From NCBI GenBank assembly GCA_963750935.1, contig CAVVSR010000006.1, forward strand, positions 124,001 through 188,000: a stretch of DNA of 64,000 nt, read 5' to 3'. The notes below the pieces were generated by a model. It did no database searches and was not told where the DNA came from. It worked only from the letters and a program-made list of their open reading frames with translations. Within the stretch, counting starts at the first letter, position 1, and each line of letters begins with the position of its first letter. Below, piece by piece: positions 47,848 through 56,459 of this stretch. The position numbers were made by a program, and so were the translations under genes. This DNA is from JACCXG01 sp963750935 (GTDB taxonomy: Bacteria; Acidobacteriota; Vicinamibacteria; Vicinamibacterales; 2-12-FULL-66-21).

Positions 47848-48825
47848 ATCGCGGACCGCTCGTCTCACTTCTCGGCGCAGCCCTTCTCCTCGTTCTTGGC
47901 GCCCGCCCATCCGCCGGTCAGGCGTACATTCCCCCGGCCGGCGACGGAACAGTCAGCGTCGCGTTCCAATCAGTGGCCTCGGCCCCTCAATTGGACAGCA
48001 ACGGCTTCGGGGGCGATCCCGGAGAGGCCTGGGACTCACAGGCGTTGCTGTGGCATGTGGAGTACGGGCTGACGAACAGGATCGCGGTTCATGCATCGCT
48101 GCCATTCATGATGACGCGGCCTACGTCGGGGTCGAACCCGCACAGCGATTACGACAATGGCACGTACCATGGTGCATTTCAGGATTTCTACCTCGGGCTG
48201 CGGTACGGCGTTGTGCAGTCACCCGGCTTTGCCTTGGCGCCGTTCGTCGAAGTAGTTATTCCGAGCCACCGCTATGAGTCACAGGTGCAGTCGGCCCCCG
48301 GTCGCGACGTGCGGGTACTCCTCGTCGGCGCCGCAGTCGGCGGGTTCCTGGACGGCATCCTGCCTGGGCTCTATTTCCAGTCTCGAATCTCGTACGGGAT
48401 CGCCCAGAACGTCGTCGACATTCGTCCGAATCGAACGGGCATCGACAGCGCCATTGGTTATTTTGTCAACCCTCGCTTTGGGGTTCAGTTCGTCCAGACC
48501 TTCCAGTACCTCTCACAACGGGATGTGGTTCATCTTCGATCCAGCTTTTGAGGCTCACATTACGGGTGGCGGGGAAGTCACGGATGATCACTGGATCAAT
48601 CATGACCGGCTGCTCCGAGGCCGGGTCCTGGCTCTCGGCGGCGGAATGACCTACGCGCTCAATGAGTCGGTTGGCGTCTTTGCGACGGCCACCACCACGG
48701 CATGGGGGAGGAGTCTTCCGCGGCCGGAGCGCGCGTTAACCGTCGGCCTGAACTGGAACTTTCAGACCCGCCGGTCGGCTTCCAGTGCTCACCCGAGTGT
48801 GAGTCGTCCGGTCCGGCGTCCGTAG
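47844..48825 (+). CDS. Outer-membrane beta-barrel protein (one frame break)
   Basis: 326 residues after removing one extra base near 48515-48529. GTG start coupled to the previous gene. Signal peptide LLGAALLLVLGARPSAGQA. Strand pattern with aromatic ends (TVSVAFQSVA, HASLPFMMTRP, FQDFYLGLRYGV, FVEVVIPSHRYE, LYFQSRISYGIA, GMTYALNESVGVFATATTT) suggests a channel-like outer-membrane protein similar to MetA/phenol-type transporters. The break joins QYLSQRDV with FIFDPAFEAH. Role not clear; probably the partner of the protein at 47278. Confidence 0.8.
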
Positions 48826-48862
48826 CGTCTCGGACAGATAGCCGGTGATCACGGCCTCGTGA

Positions 48863-50528
48863 TCACTTCGTGATCTGCGGCCTCCTCGACAGCCGCGCCG
48901 CCGCCGCCAGGAAGTCTTCATACTCCTCGTCGTCGAGCACTGCTCTCATCTCAGCGTCGCGACTGCTGCCGGTCCGCATGTGAGTGCTGACGATGGCCAA
49001 GGCGGCTGCGTGCTTTGTCCGGCGGCAGCTTCAGGTCGTTGATGACGCCCGGCAAGCCCTCGAATGGCTGGGGGCGAAAGGCCACGTGGGTGCGCTCCGG
49101 CGGTGGCGCATTCACGAGGACACGAATCTCGTTCGGATCGAGAGCGGCGTCCGCATTGCGGTCGCCACGCGCGACAAGTCCCTGCATCCGTTCCGGGAGC
49201 TCGTGGCGCGATATCCGGTGGTCTGCACTGACATCGAAAGAGGCGAGCCGTTCGATCACGGGGTGCGAGGATTTCTCTGGCGGCGCAAGCGGCAAGGGCG
49301 GCACCGCTGTCGCGAACACCCCTGAGCGGAGGACCGCAACCTTGTGTGTGGCGGCAGCGCCGGTCGCCATCACCATGGATCCGGCCGTCAGCGCAGTGCG
49401 CTTGACTCTCGTCACGGCGCCGTCCTTCCTGAACACGAATGGATTCGAAAATCGGGAATCGGTCAGGAATGTCCGATCCGTCAGCGTCTTCAGGAAGGCA
49501 ATCAGCGCCGCTTTCTCTGATGCCGTGAACTTCATCGGCCCCGCGGGAACCATGTAGCCAAGGTTCGGATCCGAAATCGGATTCTCGCTGTAGTGATCGA
49601 TCAGCGCGTCGAGCGTCGCGAAGCGTCCGTCGTGACCGTACGGTGCCGTGACTTCGACGTTGCGGAGCGAGGGGGACTTGAACGAGCCGAGGTCCGCGGC
49701 TTGGAGCGTCACGTCGCCGACGCCGCCGTCTGCCGTCGGATCTTTGCCTCGCAATCCGGTATTGGCGGGTATCGGGACGAAGAAGTGCTCGTTGCCGTCC
49801 TTCATGTGGCAGCTGCTGCAGTTGCGCAGGAAGAGCGCCTTGCCGCGGTTCTCCTGCCGCGTGAAATTCCCGAAGTCGGCCTGCGGCGACTGTGCGTGGG
49901 CCCGCCCCTCGTCGTATCTGGACTGGTAGGACACCAGGGAGCGGACGAACTGCGCGAGCGCTTTCCCGATTCGCTGTTCCGTGATCTGGCTATTGCCAAA
50001 CGCGCGCGCGAAGAGCACGTGATACCTCGCGTCGCGCCTGAGCGTGTCGACGACCTGCTTCAGGTCCTGTCCCATCTCGATCCGGCTCTGGATCGGCAGC
50101 AGCACCATCTCCTCGAGGTTGCCGGCCCGTTCGTCCCAGAAGAATCGCGCACGCTGGTAATAGCGAACGTTGACCAGCGGCATCGAACGACGATCCGTCA
50201 GCGCGCCGTGAAACCCCTTGCTGGCGGGCTTCGGGTCGGAGAACGCGTGTGCCTGCACGTGGCACGACGCGCACGATGTCGTGTTATTGGCGGACAGGCG
50301 CGTGTCATAGAAAAGCACGCGACCCAGCGTGGCGCCATCGTCGCTCAGCGGGTTGGCACGCGGGGTGTTGTCGTGGTTCCGCGCCGGTCGCGTCAGATGC
50401 GCGGGCAGTTCGACGTTCGCGTACCGATACGGCGTGGCGGGAAGATTGAGGGTGTTCCTGGCCGACAGCGCGGCCGCACTCAGGACGAACACCAGGAGCA
50501 GGAGGGAGCCAACGAGAATACGAGCCAT
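48863..50528 (-). CDS. Di-haem cytochrome c peroxidase (MauG family) with EF-hands (one frame break)
   Basis: 554 residues if one extra A at the TTT run 49014-49016 is removed; otherwise it ends at 48951. Signal peptide SLLLLVFVLSAAALSA. Two haem motifs: SCASCH (near 86) and NCSSCH (near 237), with a YGHDGRFATLDALIDHY segment typical of the family. Residues about 430-470 form two EF-hands (DVSADHRISRHE and DRNADAALDPNE), rare in this family. The corrected C-terminus reads HAAALAIVSTHMRTG then EMRAVLDDEEYEDFLAAAAR and looks like a genuine helical tail. Role: periplasmic reduction of peroxide or oxidation of a protein cofactor; calcium dependence is likely. Confidence 0.87.
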
Positions 50529-50585
50529 TCACGCCTCCACGGTGTGGTGACGGAAAGTTAGACACCGAGTATGGCGAGTTGGTCT

Positions 50586-50647
50586 GAGTTGCCAGTAGCC
50601 AGTAGCTAGCCAGACAGTGCTGGAAACTGGAAACTCCAAACTCCCCC
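50586..50647. repeat. Degenerate 7-bp units (TAGCCAG / CTGGAAA)
   Basis: TTGCCAG, TAGCCAG and TAGCTAG on the left and two CTGGAAA units plus CTCCAAA on the right, in a 62-bp stretch between divergent genes. The inner CCAG and CTGG elements are complementary. This is the same architecture as the arrays at 725, 1197, 10649 and 63840, with a different unit. Confidence 0.7.
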
Positions 50648-50669
50648 CAGCTATGATTCAGATCACCCT

Positions 50670-51293
50670 ATGGAGAGGTCCTCACACACGCTCGGCGTCG
50701 CGGTCTGTGCCCTGGTTGCGGCCGCCTTGATGGCGGCAGCCCCGTTCGCGTTTGCCGGTGCTCAGCAGGCGTCGGCCGGCCCTGCCGACGACCCGGCGGC
50801 TGAGCTGTTCACGCAGATGTGCGTCCGCTGTCACGACGGCGCACGCATCACCGCGCTCCGCCGGACCAAGGCCGAGTGGGAAGACGTGCTCACCAAGATG
50901 ATCGAGAAGGGCGCGACCGGCAGCGAGGACGACTTCGTGGCCGTGTTCGGCTTCCTGCGGCGGCACTACGGCAAGGTCTACATCAACGCCGCTCCGACGG
51001 ACGAGATCACCACGTCGCTGGGGCTGTCGGCGAAGGACGCGGACGCCATCCTCGCGTATCGCAAGGCGAACGGACCCTTCGCGGATGTCGAGGCCGTGAA
51101 GAAGGTGCCGGACATCGACGTCAAGACGCTCGAGGCCCACAAGGACGCGATAGTTCTAGTTTTCTCCCTAGTGCTGCTCGTCGCTCCACGCCCTCTCGCC
51201 ATGGCAGGAAAAAAGTCACAAATCACGCACCTGCGCCCGTTCGATTTGCGCCGCGGCTCACGGACGGGCTATCGTCTCCCCGCACACACCTAG
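50670..51293 (+). CDS. Exported monohaem cytochrome c fused to a helix-hairpin-helix domain
   Basis: 207 residues. Signal peptide AALMAAAPFAFAGAQQ, haem motif CVRCHDG with a distal helix TKAEWEDVLTKMIEKG, then a ComEA-like helix-hairpin-helix (LGLSAKDADAILAYRKANGP, VEAVKKVPDIDVKTLEAHKD). The haem is therefore a small periplasmic electron carrier attached to a fold normally used for DNA or protein contact. The last part after DAIVLVFSLVLL looks unlike the rest and may lie beyond the original stop, since a TAG sits one base away in another frame. No strong ribosome site. Confidence 0.75.
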   Translation: MERSSHTLGVAVCALVAAALMAAAPFAFAGAQQASAGPADDPAAELFTQMCVRCHDGARITALRRTKAEWEDVLTKMIEKGATGSEDDFVAVFGFLRRHYGKVYINAAPTDEITTSLGLSAKDADAILAYRKANGPFADVEAVKKVPDIDVKTLEAHKDAIVLVFSLVLLVAPRPLAMAGKKSQITHLRPFDLRRGSRTGYRLPAHT

Positions 51294-51312
51294 GCGGAGG
51301 TTTCGCGTAGCT

Positions 51313-52277
51313 ATGACAGCACACGCCCGTACGATCGCAGCCGTTCTTGCCGTCGTCGTTCCCATGGCCGGACTCGTATTCGCCCAGGGGGCTCAGACTC
51401 CTCCGCCCCAGGGGCAGACGCCCGCTCCACCGGCGGAAGGCCGCGGCGCGGATCCCGGGCAACGCGGCGGCGCTCCGCCCGGAGGCCGCCAGGGCGGGGC
51501 GGCGGACGCCGCGGCGGGTTCACGCAGTTCACCCGCGAGCTCGCGCCGCAGGACGTGATCGTCCGTGGCAAAGGCCTGTATGAAGCGAACTGCGCCAGCT
51601 GCCATGCGACCGACCTGCGCGGCGGCGACAAGGGCGCCAACCTGCTGCGGTCGGGCATCGCGCTCGCCGACAAGCACGGCGAACTGGTCGGCGCGGTGGT
51701 GGCCAAACACACGCCGGCGCTGACGCTGGCGTCGGCCGATACGGTCGCCATCGCCGAATACATCCACAGCATTCACGCGACGATGAGCGGGCAGGGCAGC
51801 CCGCCCGGGCGCAATCCGACCGGGATCACGCTGAACGTCCTGGTGGGCGACGCCAAGGCCGGCGAGACCTACTTTGGCGCCGCCTGCTCGAAGTGCCATT
51901 CGGTGACCGGCGATCTCAAGGGCATCGGCGCGAAGTTCGCCGACCCGCGAGCGCTCCAGAACGCGTGGGTCTCCGGCTCCAGCGCTGCCTTCGGCGGCGG
52001 TGGCGGCGGACGCGGCGGCGGTGGCGGCGCGGGCAACCCCGTGACCGTGACGATGGCGGATGGGACGAAGCTGACCGGCACGCTGGTGCGCAAGGACGAC
52101 TTCATCGTCATCCTCACGCTGGCCGACGGCACCCGCAAGTCGATGCCCCGCAGCAGCAGCATGAAAGTGGACGTCAAGGATCCGAAGGACCCGCACAAGA
52201 CCATGGTCCTGGAGCTGGACGATCCGCAGAACAAGCGGATGCACGACGTGACCGCCTACCTGGCGACGATCAAGTAA
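51313..52277 (+). CDS. Exported di-haem cytochrome c (one frame break)
   Basis: About 321 residues if one base is restored near 51500-51515 (net -1, GC-rich run). Signal peptide AAVLAVVVPMAGLVFAQ, a long Pro/Gly-rich linker, then FTQFTRELAPQDVIVRGKGL and a first haem site CASCHATDLRGGD, a second ACSKCHSVTGDLKG, and a C-terminal barrel-like tail (TMADGTKLTGTLVRKDDFIV). This class sits beside PQQ dehydrogenases in Acidobacteria and passes their electrons to the respiratory chain; the next gene fits that. Confidence 0.87.
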
Positions 52278-52288
52278 GGGTAGAGACC

Positions 52289-54085
52289 ATGAAAAAGCAG
52301 CTGTTCGTCGTCCCGGCGGTGCTCATCGGATCGGCCCTGCTCTTCGCACAGGCGCCCGTGCAGGATCCCCGCGTCGGCACTCCCGGCCACCCGGACTGGA
52401 AGGGCCAGACGCTGCAGACGTCGCCGGCCGGTCCGAATGCGAACACCGGCGGCCTCGACCCGCTCGACATCATCAAGAAGCCGCTGTCGGATCAGTGGAC
52501 CAGCTATTCCGGCGACATGAGCGGCAAGCGCTACAGCCAGCTCAAACAGGTCAACACCAACACCGTCAAGAATCTCAGCCTCAAGTGGGTGAGCAGCCTG
52601 ACGACCGGCTGCGGGCCGACGGGACGGGCCACCGCGCCGGCCGGCGGGGGCGGAGGCTTCGGCGGCGGACGCGGTGGGGGCGGCGGTCCGGCCGCGCCGA
52701 TCAACGTCGGCGGACTCGGCACCGGCGACGCGAACAACTGCGGTCCGACGCGCCTCGGCGGCGGCATCCTGTTCGTGGACGGCATCATCTACGCGTCGTC
52801 TCCGAGCAACGTCTACGCGATCGACGCGCGCGACGGGACCGTGCTGTGGCACTACTACTGGAAGACGCGCGGCGGCACCAGCCTGCAGACGCGCGGCGTC
52901 GGCATGTGGCGCAACTTCGTGTATTTCGAGCTCAACGACAACTGGGTCGTGTGCCTCGACTCGAAGACCGGCAAGGAGATCTGGAAGCACGAGATCGCGC
53001 CGTTCGATCAGCAGTACTTCTCGTCGAACGCGCCGATGGTGATCAAGGACCACGTCCTGGTCGGCACCGGCAACGACCTCGACGCCCCGGCGTTCCTGAA
53101 GTCGCTCGATCCGCGCACCGGCGAGGTGCAGTGGATTCTGTATTCAACGCCGCAGAATCCCGGCGATCCCGGCCTCGAGACCTGGGCGAGCCTGGACGCC
53201 GCCCGGCACGGCAACGGCGCCACGTGGATTCCCGGTTCCTACGATCCGGAGACCAACCTGTATCTGTATGGCACCGGCAACCCGACGCCGGCCTACACGC
53301 AGGGCAGAGGCGAAGGCGACCTCCTCTTCACGTCGTCGCTGCTCGCCGTGGACGTCGACAGCGGCAAGATGAAGTGGTACTTCCAGACGTCGCCGCACGA
53401 TACGCACGACTGGGACTCGACGCAGACGCCGATCCTGGCGGACATGCCCTTCAACGGGAAGCCGCGCAAGCTGGTGATGACGGCGACGCGCAACGGCTAC
53501 TTCTTCGTGCTCGACCGCACCAACGGGCAGCATCTGCTCACCAGCAAGTTCGGCCTGGTCAACAACTGGGCGGTCGGCCTCGACGCGAAAGGCCAGCCGA
53601 AGCGCAATCCTTACAAGGACGCCACCATCGCCGGATCGCTCGTGAACGGCGACGTCACGAACTATCCGCCGCCGACGTTCTCACCGGACACCGGGCTGTT
53701 CTACGTGCACGAGCAGAACTCGATGCGCATCAGCTACCTGATGGAGCCCGATCCGCGCGGCTCGATGGGCCTGGGCGGCACCAGCGGGGGCGGCAATCTC
53801 AACTGGGGCACGTTCATCGTCGCCATCGACTACAAGACCGGCAAGGTGGTGTGGCGCAAGGAGATCAACGGCGGCAGCTCGGGCCTGCTCACCACCGCGG
53901 GCGGCCTCCTCTTCCTGAGCAACGGCCCGATTGTCGAGGCCGCGGATGCGGCGACCGGCAAGGGGCTCTGGTATTCGCAGATCGGCGGGCTGTCGAGTCC
54001 GCCCGAGACGTTCATGCTCGACGGCAAGCAGCACATGCTGTTCACGGGCGCCAACGGGCTGCTGTATATGTTCGTGCTGAACTAG
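52289..54085 (+). CDS. PQQ-dependent dehydrogenase (quinoprotein)
   Basis: 598 residues. Signal peptide QLFVVPAVLIGSALLFAQ. Eight-bladed propeller typical of quinoprotein alcohol dehydrogenases: PLSDQWTSYSGDMSGKRYS, VYAIDARDGTVLWHYYW, LDSKTGKEIWKHEI, GDLLFTSSLLAVDVDSGKM, TRNGYFFVLDRTNGQHLL and a C-terminal WYSQIGGLSSPPETFML. No haem motif of its own, so electrons must leave through a separate cytochrome such as the one at 51313. Oxidises alcohols or sugars in the periplasm; the substrate cannot be told. A Gly-rich insert (near residues 112-130) is peculiar. Confidence 0.93.
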   Translation: MKKQLFVVPAVLIGSALLFAQAPVQDPRVGTPGHPDWKGQTLQTSPAGPNANTGGLDPLDIIKKPLSDQWTSYSGDMSGKRYSQLKQVNTNTVKNLSLKWVSSLTTGCGPTGRATAPAGGGGGFGGGRGGGGGPAAPINVGGLGTGDANNCGPTRLGGGILFVDGIIYASSPSNVYAIDARDGTVLWHYYWKTRGGTSLQTRGVGMWRNFVYFELNDNWVVCLDSKTGKEIWKHEIAPFDQQYFSSNAPMVIKDHVLVGTGNDLDAPAFLKSLDPRTGEVQWILYSTPQNPGDPGLETWASLDAARHGNGATWIPGSYDPETNLYLYGTGNPTPAYTQGRGEGDLLFTSSLLAVDVDSGKMKWYFQTSPHDTHDWDSTQTPILADMPFNGKPRKLVMTATRNGYFFVLDRTNGQHLLTSKFGLVNNWAVGLDAKGQPKRNPYKDATIAGSLVNGDVTNYPPPTFSPDTGLFYVHEQNSMRISYLMEPDPRGSMGLGGTSGGGNLNWGTFIVAIDYKTGKVVWRKEINGGSSGLLTTAGGLLFLSNGPIVEAADAATGKGLWYSQIGGLSSPPETFMLDGKQHMLFTGANGLLYMFVLN

Positions 54086-54190
54086 CTAGTCCGGGGGACT
54101 TCGCCCCCGGACCCCCTACGCCGTCGCTCGCGGGGGCCCCATGCCCCGCTCCGCTCCGGCGAGTCTTTTCCGGTCCGTCAGGAGGACTGC

Positions 54191-54820
54191 ATGTCCCGCA
54201 CGCGCCTGAGTCGACGGGACCTCCTCGAACGGTGCGCCGTGTTCGGCGCGCTCGTGCTGCCGGTGTCTGACATCGAATCGGTCAGCGCGTTCTGGGACCA
54301 GGCCGACGTCCGGAAGCCGACGCCGCCGAACGCCCTCGGCCCCTTCTACAAGAAGCAAGCGCCGGCGACCCGCATGCTCCGCACCAAGGGGGACGCCGGG
54401 ATGCCGCTGGCCGTCAGCGGCCGCGTCATCGATACGCGCGGCGAGGCCGTGCCCGATGCGACCGTCGAGATCTGGCACTCGGATCACGCCGGCCATTACG
54501 ACCTGGCGGGCTACCGCTTCCGAGCCAAGCTGCCGACCGAGAAGGGCGGGCAGTATCAGTACGACACGATCATGCCGGGTCACTACCCGGATCGCGTCTG
54601 CCAGCACGTCCACTACCTGGTGACCGCGCCGGGCCACAAGCCGCTCGTCACGCAGCTGTACTTCGCAACCGATCCGGTCTTCGAAGGCGATCCCGACAAG
54701 AACTTCTCCAAGGATCCGCTGGTGCAGAGCCGCGAGCTGGTCAGGCCGGTGACCATCGGCGGCGATCCGAAGGCGATGTTCGCGGCCGTCTCGTTCGAGC
54801 TGTGCCTCGAGCGCCGATGA
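54191..54820 (+). CDS. Exported intradiol ring-cleavage dioxygenase-like protein
   Basis: 209 residues; AGGAGGACTGC precedes the ATG. The N-terminus SRRDLLERC with a following hydrophobic stretch resembles a Tat signal. Intradiol fold: PNALGPFYKK, VPDATVEIWHSDHAGHYD, FRAKLPTEKGGQYQYDTIMP and VCQHVHYLVTAPGHKPL give the Tyr and His iron ligands. Family role: Fe(III)-dependent cleavage of catechols. A periplasmic member beside a PQQ dehydrogenase suggests aromatic or diol catabolism, but the substrate is unproven. Confidence 0.87.
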   Translation: MSRTRLSRRDLLERCAVFGALVLPVSDIESVSAFWDQADVRKPTPPNALGPFYKKQAPATRMLRTKGDAGMPLAVSGRVIDTRGEAVPDATVEIWHSDHAGHYDLAGYRFRAKLPTEKGGQYQYDTIMPGHYPDRVCQHVHYLVTAPGHKPLVTQLYFATDPVFEGDPDKNFSKDPLVQSRELVRPVTIGGDPKAMFAAVSFELCLERR

Positions 54821-55809
54821 CGTCCCGTCTGCTCGTCCTCATCGCTGCTGTCGCGACCTCCACGCCGGCGTTCGCGCAAACACGAATCGCCACCCTGCAG
54901 GCGGCCGCCGACGTTGGCGCCACGGCGCTGTCGCCGGGCGGCGACCGGGTTGCCGCCCGCGTCGGCAAGGATCGCGTCGTCGTGTGGTCGCTGCCGGACG
55001 GCAAGCTGCTGCAGGACGTGAAGGTGCCACAGCCGCCGGCCGCGGTGCTGTTCGGGCCGGCCGACCAGATCATCGTCGCGCTCGCCGACGGCGCGATCGA
55101 GGTCCGCGCCATCGCCAGCGGCGCGCTGGTCCGGCGGATGGATGCAACCGTCCGTCAGTCCGTACTGGCCGTCAGCGCAGACGGCCGCCTGCTCGCGTCC
55201 ACCGGCACGGAGCAGATCCGCCTGTGGGACGCATCCGGCAAGCTGCTGCGCACCTTCGGTCATGAGTTCGGCGGCGTGGGCAGTCTGGCTTTTTCACCCG
55301 ACGGCACGCTGCTGGCGAGTGCCGGGGACGACGCGGAGGTGCATCTCTGGGATGTGTCGACCGGTCAGCGAAAGATCTCCCTGCCCGATCGGCTGTTGTC
55401 CACGTTCGCCGTGACCTTCACCGCTGACGGAAGGAATCTCGCGATCGGCGGCGCCAGTGGCGCGATCGAGATCGTCGACGTGAAGACGGGATCGATCGCT
55501 CGGCGGCTGCGCGCCGAGAAATACGCAGTGGCCTCTATCACCCTGTCACCCGACGGCCGCTCCATCGGTGCGTCGTACTTCGACGTGGACGGCATGATGC
55601 GCGCGGCGCCGCTCGCCGTGTTGGAGCTCGCATCGGGACGCCTGTCTCGACGGGTCACGTCACCGGGCGGGCCGGCGATGGCCGCCGGTTTCACCCGCGA
55701 CGGCCTGCTGCTGTACGTTACGACCAAGGGGCCGGAGCTGACCGTGTGGACGGCGCCTGCATCGACCTCGTCCTCCGGCACGGCACAGTCCAAGTCCGCC
55801 CCGAAGTAA
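54817..55809 (+). CDS. Exported WD40-repeat protein
   Basis: 330 residues from the ATG at 54817, which overlaps the dioxygenase stop as ATGA. Signal peptide LLVLIAAVATSTPAFAQ, then a seven-blade propeller with GH-like ends and WD elements (VAARVGKDRVVVWSLPDGKL, LAVSADGRLLASTGTEQIRLW, AFSPDGTLLASAGDDAEVHL, LSPDGRSIGASYF). Likely a periplasmic scaffold; its coupling to the dioxygenase is the only clue to its role. Confidence 0.85.
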   Translation: MTSRLLVLIAAVATSTPAFAQTRIATLQAAADVGATALSPGGDRVAARVGKDRVVVWSLPDGKLLQDVKVPQPPAAVLFGPADQIIVALADGAIEVRAIASGALVRRMDATVRQSVLAVSADGRLLASTGTEQIRLWDASGKLLRTFGHEFGGVGSLAFSPDGTLLASAGDDAEVHLWDVSTGQRKISLPDRLLSTFAVTFTADGRNLAIGGASGAIEIVDVKTGSIARRLRAEKYAVASITLSPDGRSIGASYFDVDGMMRAAPLAVLELASGRLSRRVTSPGGPAMAAGFTRDGLLLYVTTKGPELTVWTAPASTSSSGTAQSKSAPK

Positions 55810-55821
55810 CCCGAGGTAACC

Positions 55822-56321
55822 ATGACGTTTCGCACGGCGTTCGTCTTCCTGCTCGGATTGCTTGTCGGCTTCGCCTTCCGCAACACCGCCGCGCAGAATG
55901 CCGCAACCGATGCACCAATCCGGGCGATCGTGGCCGGGCAGGTGGTGGCCTGGAATGCGGGCGACGGGGCAGCCTTCGCGCGCCACATCGCGCCGGATGT
56001 GTCGTTCACCAATATCTTCGGGATGTCGATGTCGGGCGCGCCGGCGTTTACGCAGCGGCACAGCGAGATCCTGAAGACGTTCTACAAGGGCACGACCAAA
56101 CGTCACGTCATCCGCCGGCTTCGCTTCATCACGCCTGACGTCGCCATCGTCGACGTCGACAACGAGGTGCACGGCGTGAAGACGCTCCCCCCGGTCTCAC
56201 GGTGCCGGCCGACGGCATCCTGAAGACGCAGTTGATGGAAGTCTTCGTGCGCCGTGATGGCCGATGGCTGATCGAGGCGTACCACAATGTCGACGTCAAG
56301 CCGGGGCAGCCGATCAAATAA
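55822..56321 (+). CDS. Exported SnoaL-like protein (one frame break)
   Basis: 166 residues if one base is restored in the CCCCCCGG run at 56187-56194 (net -1). CGAGGTAACC precedes the ATG. One export helix (VFLLGLLVGFAFRNTAAQ), then an NTF2-like fold: VVAWNAGDGAAFARHIAPDV, FTQRHSEILKTFYKGTTKRH and, after the break, LTVPADGILKTQLMEVFVRR and GRWLIEAYHNVDV. Similar type to the gene at 10164. Function unknown. Starts 12 bp after the WD40 gene. Confidence 0.8.
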
Positions 56322-56459
56322 CCGCTGCCGCGATCGCGCCGGCGACGGACCGACTCATCGGCGCCACGTTGAACGTCTCGCGCGAATCCACGAAAATACC
56401 CCGGCTGGTTCCCGCGGACGGCGTCCTGCCGCGTCAGGGATCCGGCAGGGAGCAGCGCG

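Noticed and set aside
52495..54270. 591-residue + strand frame overlapping the PQQ dehydrogenase
   Set aside because: The PQQ enzyme in the other frame has full family motifs; this frame is Arg-rich noise.
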